This document shows positions 58,086 to 64,000 of a stretch of DNA of 64,000 nucleotides, in pieces. The DNA lies in assembly GCF_003060885.1 (NCBI RefSeq), contig NZ_QAIG01000012.1:307885-371884 (forward strand). The letters are read 5' to 3'. The position numbers and the translations under genes were made by a program. The notes below the pieces were generated by a model, which was not told the origin of the DNA, made no database searches, and saw nothing but the letters and a program-made list of their open reading frames with translations. The DNA is from Pseudomonas sp. HMWF032 (GTDB taxonomy: Bacteria > Pseudomonadota > Gammaproteobacteria > Pseudomonadales > Pseudomonadaceae). Within the stretch, counting starts at the first letter, position 1. Every line of letters begins with the position of its first letter.

Positions 58086-59143
58086 TAGTGCTGTTTCAGG
58101 TTGTTCAGCACGACCTGGGCGGCCCCTTCGGCAGCTGTGCCGATTTGCCCGATCACCCATGGTTGCTCGCCAGCGGCGGTCAGGGTCTGCAGGGTGACGT
58201 CGACTTGATCCTGCGCCACGCAGATCACCATGCCGACGCCGCAGTTGAGCACGCGGTGCATCTCGTGCTCATCCACATTGCCTTTTTCCTGCAGCCAGTC
58301 GAATACCGCCGGGCGCGTCCAGCTGGCCACGTCGACCACGGCCTGGGCGCCTTTGGGCAGCACGCGCGGGATGTTGTCGAGCAAACCGCCACCGGTGATG
58401 TGGGCCATGGCTTTAACTGCACCCGTTTCTTTGATCAGCTTGAGCAGCGGTTTGACGTAGATGCGCGTCGGTGCCATCAGCAGGTCGGTCAGCGGCTTGC
58501 CATCGACCTGGGTGGTCTCGATATCCGCCCCGGAGACTTCGATGATCTTGCGGATCAGCGAGTAGCCGTTGGAGTGCGGGCCGGAGGACGGCAGGGCGAT
58601 CAGCGCGTCACCGGTGGCGACTTTCGAGCCGTCAATGATTTCGGCTTTTTCTACTACACCGACGCAGAAACCGGCCAGGTCGTAGTCTTCGCCTTCGTAC
58701 ATGCCGGGCATCTCAGCGGTTTCACCGCCAACCAGGGAGCAGCCTGCCAGTTCGCAGCCGGCGCCGATGCCGGTGACCACGGTGGCGGCGACGTCGACAT
58801 TGAGCTTGCCGGTGGCGTAGTAATCGAGGAAGAACAGCGGCTCGGCACCACAGACGACCAGGTCGTTGACACACATGGCAACCAGGTCCTGGCCAATGCT
58901 GTCATGCTTGTTCAGGTTCAGCGCCAGGCGCAGCTTGGTGCCCACGCCATCGGTGCCGGAGACCAGCACCGGTTGTGTGTAGCCAGCCGGGATCTCGCAC
59001 AGCGCGCCGAAGCCGCCCAGCCCACCCATGACTTCCGGACGCGCGGTGCGCTTGGCCACGCCTTTGATGCGTTCGACCAGGGCTTCGCCCGCGTCGATAT
59101 CTACACCTGCGTCCTTGTAGCTGATGGAGGGTTGCTTGCTCAT
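58085..59143 (-). CDS. purM: Phosphoribosylformylglycinamidine cyclo-ligase
   Basis: 352 residues. [33 protein letters not shown], and [11 protein letters not shown] are the PurM ATP/substrate motifs. Converts FGAM to AIR, upstream of the PurN gene in one transcript. Start ATG 59143. Confidence 0.96.
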   Translation of the reverse strand: MSKQPSISYKDAGVDIDAGEALVERIKGVAKRTARPEVMGGLGGFGALCEIPAGYTQPVLVSGTDGVGTKLRLALNLNKHDSIGQDLVAMCVNDLVVCGAEPLFFLDYYATGKLNVDVAATVVTGIGAGCELAGCSLVGGETAEMPGMYEGEDYDLAGFCVGVVEKAEIIDGSKVATGDALIALPSSGPHSNGYSLIRKIIEVSGADIETTQVDGKPLTDLLMAPTRIYVKPLLKLIKETGAVKAMAHITGGGLLDNIPRVLPKGAQAVVDVASWTRPAVFDWLQEKGNVDEHEMHRVLNCGVGMVICVAQDQVDVTLQTLTAAGEQPWVIGQIGTAAEGAAQVVLNNLKQH

Positions 59144-59455
59144 AGATCCAGGCCTTTAGGGGGAAATTCGGATTGGCACCACCGCTTATGGCGGCGGTCT
59201 GCGAAGGCGCGCGATTTTATCAGGCTTGCCCGGCAGCGGCCACCCGCGAAGGTTGCCGGTGTAGGGGCGGCTGTTTAAGCTCGAAATGGGGTTGTTCTTG
59301 GCTACCTGCGACTGAAAAGGGCTTTGGAATGCGCCTTAACAGCACCTAAACTCGCACTCTTGAGCCAGCGACTCCTGCTTTATGTGGTGTGGGTTGGCCG
59401 TAACTGTTGTTAAACCTGGCCTGCGCGCCACTTTCCGTCCGTCGAGAATTCATCC
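59144..59455. other. Divergent intergenic region purM / DUF2066
   Basis: 312 bases holding the promoters of both genes. No ORF, terminator or clear PurR-like site was identified; a CACCGC/GCGGCGG inverted pair near 59180 is the only structure noticed. Confidence 0.5.
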
Positions 59456-60505
59456 ATGCGTTTGACCGCTCGCCTGCTTCTAGTCTGTTTGTCGCTGTCT
59501 GGCCTGCCGGCGTTTGCTGCGCCAGTGAGTGATCTGTACCAAGTCCGCGAAGCGGTCAGCAGCCAGCAACCGGAAGAGCGCGCTGCGGCTCTGAGCCGCG
59601 CGCTGGATACCCTGGTGCTGCGCCTGACCGGCAAGGCCGATGCGGCACAGAACCCGGCACTGGCGGCGCTGCGCAAGGACCCGCAACAGATCATCAGCCA
59701 ATATGGCTATGAGGGCGAGCAGCTGCTGGTCGACTTTGACCCACTGAGCACCGATCGCAGCCTGCGTCAGGCGGGCCTGGCGTTGTGGGGCGCCAATCGC
59801 CCGAGCATTTTGCTGTGGTGGCTGAGTGATGCCAGCGACGGCAGCCGTCTGCTCGGCGATGGCCAAGCTGCTGCCGCACCTCTCAACCAGGCCGCGCATC
59901 ACCGCGGTCTGCCACTGCGCTTGCCGTTGGCCGACCTGGCCGAGCAACTGGTGGCGGTGCCAGAGAACCTCATGGCCAATGATCCGGCTGCCTTGCGTGA
60001 AGCCTCCGAACGCTACGCCGCCGATGCCTTGCTGGCAGTTGTGGCGCGCGAAGCAAGCGGTCAATGGCAGGCCGAGTGGCGCTTGTGGCTGGGTGATGAG
60101 CGTGAGCAGGGCACTGTGCAGGGTGCCGATCAAGCCGTGTTGGCCGATGCTATTCTGTTGGACGTTAACCAGCGTCTGGCCCCCCGCTTTATTGTCGCAA
60201 TCGGTGCCGCCAGTGCTCTTAATGTGGAAGTGCAGGGCGTTGACCTGGCGCGTTACGCCGAATTGCAGCGCATTCTCGAACCCTTCGCGGCGCAACTGCG
60301 TAAGGTTCAGGGTGATACGCTGACCTTTGTGGTCAATGCCAATGCAGAGCAGTTGCGTGCGCAACTGGGGCTGGCGCGCCTGCAGGAAGTGCCGGCAGAA
60401 GCACCAGTGGTTGACGCCAGCCAGTTGGTTACGCCGCCGGCTACTGCGGCTGAGCCCGTTTCCGCAGTGGTAGCGCCTGAGAATGTGCTGAGGTTTCGCT
60501 GGTGA
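59456..60505 (+). CDS. DUF2066 exported protein
   Basis: 349 residues with a signal peptide ending PAFAAP. DUF2066 features: SDLYQVREAVSSQQPEERAAALSRALDTLVLRLTG near the N-terminus and SILLWWLSDASDGSRLLGDG. Function unknown; gene always beside purMN in pseudomonads as I recall. A terminator follows. Confidence 0.86.
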   Translation: MRLTARLLLVCLSLSGLPAFAAPVSDLYQVREAVSSQQPEERAAALSRALDTLVLRLTGKADAAQNPALAALRKDPQQIISQYGYEGEQLLVDFDPLSTDRSLRQAGLALWGANRPSILLWWLSDASDGSRLLGDGQAAAAPLNQAAHHRGLPLRLPLADLAEQLVAVPENLMANDPAALREASERYAADALLAVVAREASGQWQAEWRLWLGDEREQGTVQGADQAVLADAILLDVNQRLAPRFIVAIGAASALNVEVQGVDLARYAELQRILEPFAAQLRKVQGDTLTFVVNANAEQLRAQLGLARLQEVPAEAPVVDASQLVTPPATAAEPVSAVVAPENVLRFRW

Positions 60506-60533
60506 CTGCGACAATTACCCCGGTCCCTGATTT

Positions 60534-60563
60534 GAAAACCGCAGCTATCGAGCTGCGGTTTTC
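60534..60563 (+). terminator. Terminator after DUF2066 gene
   Basis: Perfect 13-base stem GAAAACCGCAGCT / AGCTGCGGTTTTC with a 4-base loop, 28 bases after the stop. Confidence 0.9.
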
Positions 60564-60627
60564 TTATGTAACGGGCCTCGCGGTTTGAGTATTTCTGGAT
60601 AAAACGTTGGCATATGGAGCGCTGGGC

Positions 60628-61698
60628 ATGATCGATTCGCACCGTTGGATATGGATAGTCGCGGCACTGCTGCTGTGCGGCCTGGTGTACCTGCTGGCGC
60701 CGATTCTCTCGCCGTTTCTGATCGGCGTGCTGCTGGCCTATATGGGCGACCCGCTGGTCGACCGTCTGGAGCGCTGGAAGCTGTCGCGGACCTGGGGGGT
60801 GGTGGTGGTTTTTGCCCTGATCACCCTGATCATGGCCATTCTGCTGTTGGTATTGGTGCCCATGTTGGGCAAACAGCTGGTGCGTTTGTATGAACTGGCA
60901 CCGCAGATGCTCGATTGGGCACAACACCAGGCATTGCCGTGGGTTCAGCTCAAGCTGGGTCTGAGTGATGGTTTCTGGCGCTTTGATCAATTGAAGGCGG
61001 CTTTCTCCGGGCAACTGGGTAAAACCACCGATATCGTTAGCACGCTGCTGTCCACGGCCACGGCCTCGGGTATGGCGCTACTGGCCTGGCTGGCTAACCT
61101 GGTGCTGATTCCGGTGGTCAGCTTCTACCTGATGCGCGATTGGGATCTGATGGTCGCCAAACTGCGCAGCCTGCTGCCGCGCGGCCGTGAAGGCCTGGTT
61201 GTGCAGCTGTTCGGCGAGTGTCACGAAGTGCTCGGGGCTTTCCTGCGTGGTCAGCTGCTGGTGATGTTGGCTCTAGGTGTGCTGTATGCCACCGGTCTGA
61301 TGGTGATTGGCCTGGAACTCGGGCTGCTGATTGGCGTGCTGGCCGGTTTGGCCAGCATCGTGCCTTACCTGGGTGTGGTGGTCGGCATCGGTGCCGCGCT
61401 GACGGCGGGACTGTTCCAGTTCGGTCTGGATTTCTACCCGCTGATGGGCATTGCTGCAGTCTTTATCGTCGGGCAAATGCTCGAGGGCATGCTGTTGACG
61501 CCGATGCTGGTGGGTGACCGCATCGGCCTACATCCGGTCGCCGTGATCTTCGCCATCATGGCGGGCGGCCAACTGTTCGGCTTTACCGGCATCCTTCTGG
61601 CTCTGCCCGTGGCGGCGGTGATCATGGTGTTAGTGCGTCATCTGCATGATTTCTATAAACAATCGGACACTTATGGCGCTACGCCTGAAAACGATTGA
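60628..61698 (+). CDS. AI-2E/PerM family permease
   Basis: 356 residues; ATG 60628 follows GGAGC by 8 bases. Eight helices typical of AI-2E transporters, with LLAYMGDPLVDRLER, VPYLGVVVGIGAALTAG, and MLLTPMLVGDRIGLHPVAVIFAIMAGGQLFGFTGILLALP. In pseudomonads hda normally follows directly. Here the C-terminus is 2 bases from the end of a recombinase remnant, so hda has been separated. Substrate unknown. Confidence 0.87.
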   Translation: MIDSHRWIWIVAALLLCGLVYLLAPILSPFLIGVLLAYMGDPLVDRLERWKLSRTWGVVVVFALITLIMAILLLVLVPMLGKQLVRLYELAPQMLDWAQHQALPWVQLKLGLSDGFWRFDQLKAAFSGQLGKTTDIVSTLLSTATASGMALLAWLANLVLIPVVSFYLMRDWDLMVAKLRSLLPRGREGLVVQLFGECHEVLGAFLRGQLLVMLALGVLYATGLMVIGLELGLLIGVLAGLASIVPYLGVVVGIGAALTAGLFQFGLDFYPLMGIAAVFIVGQMLEGMLLTPMLVGDRIGLHPVAVIFAIMAGGQLFGFTGILLALPVAAVIMVLVRHLHDFYKQSDTYGATPEND

Positions 61699-61699
61699 T

Positions 61700-61917
61700 T
61701 TATAAGAAATTTATTTCGCGCTGTTTTTCGTGTGTCGAAGAAGTGTCGAAACCATCCAGCGGGTTGAGACGCAGCGCACCACGCAGATGGGAAGGGGACA
61801 AGTGGGCATAGCGCATGGTCATGGTCAGCGACGAATGCCCCAGCACCTCCTTTAAGGTCAGGAAATGTCCGCCGTTCATAATGAAGTGGCTGGCAAAGGT
61901 ATGACGTAGCATGCGCA
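61700..61917 (-). pseudogene. Tyrosine recombinase (phage-type integrase), C-terminal remnant
   Basis: About 70 residues in frame: LRHTFASHFIMNGG, LKEVLGHSSLTMTMRYAHLSP (second Arg, His and Tyr nucleophile), then LNPLDGFDTSSTHEK. These match P2-like/genomic-island integrases, not the IntI class (no IntI-specific insert). The gene is cut at its upstream end by IS1111-like sequence near 61912; the His of the H-x-x-R box reads Arg. Non-functional. Confidence 0.85.
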
Positions 61918-62525
61918 GCAGCTGCATAACCTGCGCGAGATGTGGAAGAAGTCCCGTACTCAGTAGATCAACCAGCTGCGCGGGATCTTCCGTGAGATGG
62001 GCACCGAAGCGCCGGCCAGCACAGCCGCTTTCTTGCGGGCAGCTGGTGAGTTCCTGGAGCGCCCGGAAGTCTGTGTCTTGCGTGGGGCGCTGCAGGTCGA
62101 TCAACCTGTACGAGCAGTCGATGCACGAGTGCGAAGCGCAGCTGGCATGCCTACGACTAGATCGTACGCAAACTCGACGAAGTCAGCGGCGTCGGCCTGC
62201 TGACAGCGAGTGCGCTGAAAACCGCAGTAGGCCGCCCGGAACGCTTTACCAATGGCCGCCAGCTCAGCGCCTGGCTGGGCATGAGCCCGAGAGAACACCG
62301 CAGCGGCGAGCGCCGCAAACTGGTGCATATCAGCCGGCAGGGCAACACCTACGTGCGCACGTTGCTGATCCGCGTGATCGATTGAACGCTTGGCCCCCGC
62401 TGCGCGAACTACAGAATGGCCAGGGCAGAACAGCCCAAAACAGGCCGGATATACGAATGCAATCGCGCTGACGACAAGTGCAAAAGAAAAGCTTTGCTCA
62501 CTACTTGCGGAGGAGAGTCCATATA
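61912..62525 (+). mobile_element. IS1111-like fragment, 5'-truncated and internally deleted
   Basis: Shares LQQLHNLREMWKKSR-type start, transposase C-terminal SGVGLLTASALKTAVG and SAWLGMSPREHRSGERRKL-like blocks with frame changes, and the same terminal sequence as the copy at 20225-21601, including GGAGAGTCCAT at the end. Lacks the first half of the transposase and the segment corresponding to 21120-21440. Confidence 0.8.
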
Positions 62526-62538
62526 CCAGTTGTTAGGA
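62526..62538 (-). other. attC half-site (site d), cut by the IS
   Basis: Minus strand: core TCCTAAC followed by AACTGG and the IS end, exactly 13 bases, the same spacing as at 21602-21614. Confidence 0.8.
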
Positions 62539-62940
62539 GTTTGATCCCTCTGTTACATATAGCTCGAAACTGTATGGCTCAGCCAGCATTAAGTACTTGT
62601 CGCACTTGGGGAAAGATGCCGCAAACCAATCACCTGAATATGTTCGAAACTCTAAATCAACTTTTGCGCCAAGTATTTCGTAACTTACCACAACGAAATC
62701 AGCAGCAGAATAAAACTTGTATGAGATAGAATTTCCGTTTGATTCTAGGGGCGGTGGGTAATTGGAAATCCCTAGTGAGTGCGGTAGTTTTTCTAGAAAT
62801 TTATAAGGGGCATCATCTAAAATTTTGGGCTCGGATAAATTGCCGAATACTATTTTAAACACTTCATCATGATCACATACGTATATCACGCCATCTTTTG
62901 GCAGAGTCAAACCTCGAATTCTTTCCGATATTCTTGGCAA
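62533..62940 (-). CDS. Hypothetical cassette protein
   Basis: At least 136 residues of an AT-rich reading frame with no recognised family; sequence includes DGVIYVCDHDEVFKIVFGN, LGISNYPPPLESNG and YSGDWFAASFPKCD, soluble-looking, mixed alpha/beta. No ATG occurs near the cassette start: the TTG at 62940 is a tentative choice, and the frame is open back to a GTG at 63027 inside attC c. Stop is in the half-attC core. Confidence 0.55.
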   Translation of the reverse strand: MPRISERIRGLTLPKDGVIYVCDHDEVFKIVFGNLSEPKILDDAPYKFLEKLPHSLGISNYPPPLESNGNSISYKFYSAADFVVVSYEILGAKVDLEFRTYSGDWFAASFPKCDKYLMLAEPYSFELYVTEGSNS

Positions 62941-62961
62941 TCCTAATTTTTTATTGATTGT

Positions 62962-63036
62962 GCCTAACGTTTGGTTAAGAGCGTGCTTTAGCCCATCCCA
63001 GTGAGCGAAGCGAACGGTTTGAACCACTTGTTAGGT
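62962..63036 (-). other. attC site c
   Basis: 75 bases. Minus strand: ACCTAAC, AAGTG, GTTCAAA, central stem with GGGATGGGC, CTTAACC, CAAAC, GTTAGGC. Slightly mispaired central stem compared with sites a and b. Confidence 0.9.
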
Positions 63037-63042
63037 GAGGCC

Positions 63043-63486
63043 TCATAGTACATCTAGGCAGTCTTCTTCTGCTGGAACTTCTAGTGAGTGGTAGAGATCC
63101 TGGAAAGTAACTGCTGCGATGATTCCATCGATTGCGGCATCTAAACCTCTTGATTGTGGTAAAAAAGGGTCGGCACTACAATAATCATTTCTTAGGTATT
63201 CAATGATTTCCGACTTTAACGTAGCAATATCTATATCATGTTTATCAAGATGAATTTCAATACGGTTTGTGGTGTTAAGTATGCTAAATATTTTTTGCCA
63301 AACAGTATCACCATAAAAACCAAGAACTGATATTTTCGAAATGCGCTTTACCTCGCCTGATGGGTAAAGGATCAAAGAGCCAACATTTTCATTATTTAAT
63401 TTCTTTTGAGACTTGAACTGTGACAGCTCAAACACGCCTGAATTAATTGGTATTAATGCTTTTTTGTTGCGATCAAGAAGTATCAT
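63043..63486 (-). CDS. Hypothetical cassette protein
   Basis: 147 residues, ATG start 24 bases after the core of attC b. Soluble, no signal or membrane helix; motifs seen: ILLDRNKKALIPINSG, SLILYPSGEVKRISKISVLGFYG, and a C-terminal acidic tail EVPAEEDCLDVL. AT-rich codon use. No family recognised. Confidence 0.7.
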   Translation of the reverse strand: MILLDRNKKALIPINSGVFELSQFKSQKKLNNENVGSLILYPSGEVKRISKISVLGFYGDTVWQKIFSILNTTNRIEIHLDKHDIDIATLKSEIIEYLRNDYCSADPFLPQSRGLDAAIDGIIAAVTFQDLYHSLEVPAEEDCLDVL

Positions 63487-63509
63487 TTGAGGTCTCTAAC
63501 TGTCTATTC

Positions 63510-63585
63510 ACCTAACGTTTGGTTAAGGGGCTGGCTTTAGCCAGTCCCAGTGAGCGAAGCGAACGATTTGAACCAGTTGTTAGGC
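63510..63585 (-). other. attC site b
   Basis: 76 bases; minus strand GCCTAAC, AACTG, GTTCAAA, central stem GGGACTGGC/GCCAGCCCC, CTTAACC, CAAAC, GTTAGGT. All blocks intact. Confidence 0.93.
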
Positions 63586-63586
63586 T

Positions 63587-63910
63587 TCATGCAATGCGTC
63601 CCTTCAGCGTCAGTAGACGTATGCATTCTTCTGCTCGCTCAACCCCGCCCCATTCAATGGGCTCTGCAACAAGAGGCATAAGCAAACGCGCTATTGCCTC
63701 CGCCTCCGTCCAGTCAAGTGAACACACAGCCTTTGATTCGTAAGATTTGACGGATGGTGAGCTATATCCAATGCGGCACTCGCTTTCGATTAATACGGGT
63801 AGCTCAAGCTCATATTGCTTGTTGTGAGAGTCTTGGAATACAAGCACATAGGTTCCACCATCACGGCAAACGTCGGCTGCGTATATGGAAGTAGGAACTG
63901 GGAGGTTCAT
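63587..63910 (-). CDS. Hypothetical cassette protein
   Basis: 107 residues. AT-poorer than its neighbours. Begins MNLPVPTSIYAADVCRDGG and contains YVLVFQDSHNKQYELELPVLIE, a beta-hairpin-like unit, and a C-terminal helix EWGGVERAEECIRLLTLKGR. No recognised family. Directly between attC a and attC b. Confidence 0.7.
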   Translation of the reverse strand: MNLPVPTSIYAADVCRDGGTYVLVFQDSHNKQYELELPVLIESECRIGYSSPSVKSYESKAVCSLDWTEAEAIARLLMPLVAEPIEWGGVERAEECIRLLTLKGRIA

Positions 63911-63917
63911 GGTTGAG

Positions 63918-63993
63918 GCCTAACGTTTGGTTAAGGGGCGGGCTTTAGCCCGTCCCAGCGAGCACAGCGAGCGATTTGAACCAATTGTTAGAC
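63918..63993 (-). other. attC site a
   Basis: 76 bases; minus strand GTCTAAC, AATTG, GTTCAAA, central GACGGGC/GCCCGCC stem, CTTAACC, CAAAC, GTTAGGC. Identical in its central part to attC 2 of the first array. The array continues beyond the right edge. Confidence 0.93.
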
Positions 63994-64000
63994 GCTCGGA

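Noticed and set aside
61700-61917. Integron integrase IntI remnant
   Set aside because: The conserved end (LGHSSLTMTMRYAHLSP, FDTSST) is of the phage/island integrase type, not IntI.
62962-63993. CRISPR array
   Set aside because: Repeated 75-base units look regular but flank genes of variable length and have attC architecture; no short direct repeats with spacers.

Overview
The window is a GC-rich gammaproteobacterial chromosome segment that reads as Pseudomonas (P. mendocina/alcaligenes/stutzeri-like rather than P. aeruginosa itself). Support: gene order matching, from memory, P. aeruginosa blocks (dinG-esterase-OmpA-pdxH-slyB-shaABCDEFG; earP-efp; ldhA-gacS-pirRSA-cysM-rlmD-relA-mazG-purN-purM), Pseudomonas-type REP-like repeats, and attC sites of the pseudomonad chromosomal-integron type.

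Layout. 1-18.8 kb: end of dinG, a secreted GH50/agarase-like glycosidase, a beta-lactamase-fold esterase, OmpA and glycine-zipper lipoproteins, pdxH, the complete Sha/Mrp cation/proton antiporter operon, a DMT permease, a PLP enzyme, then a leftward FAD oxidoreductase, a GAPDH-family enzyme and a lipoprotein. 18.8-23.1 kb: AT-rich accessory island, a minus-strand array of integron cassettes with attC sites and no integrase (CALIN). It is interrupted by a decayed IS110/IS1111-group element inserted in an attC, and bounded on the right by a 3' tRNA-Ser fragment with its terminator (a probable integration scar). 23.1-36.4 kb: earP-efp, DEAD-box helicase, dipeptidase, cNMP-GGDEF diguanylate cyclase, acyl-CoA synthetase, carboxylesterase, and the aapJQMP amino-acid ABC operon with a strong sigma-54 promoter match far upstream. 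36.4-50.4 kb: HslJ-like lipoprotein, ldhA, gacS, the Fur-boxed pirR-pirS-pirA catecholate siderophore locus, and a five-gene coupled operon (methyltransferase, periplasmic esterase, DUF3649, PepSY, DUF3325) probably finishing siderophore iron release. 50.4-61.7 kb: cysM, rlmD, relA, mazG, DUF2058, DUF3108, purN, purM, DUF2066, AI-2E/PerM permease. 61.7-64 kb: a second accessory patch with a truncated tyrosine recombinase, another IS1111-like remnant and a second cassette array in the same orientation running off the window.

The most unusual signals are the two integrase-less cassette arrays, the two IS remnants placed at exactly the same distance inside attC sites, the tRNA-Ser scar with GTGTCGAAA repeats that recur in the recombinase remnant, and two copies of a 120-140 bp MITE-like element, each of which supplies the last base of the stop codon of the gene before it. 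Functions are inferred from motifs and context; no database search was run.
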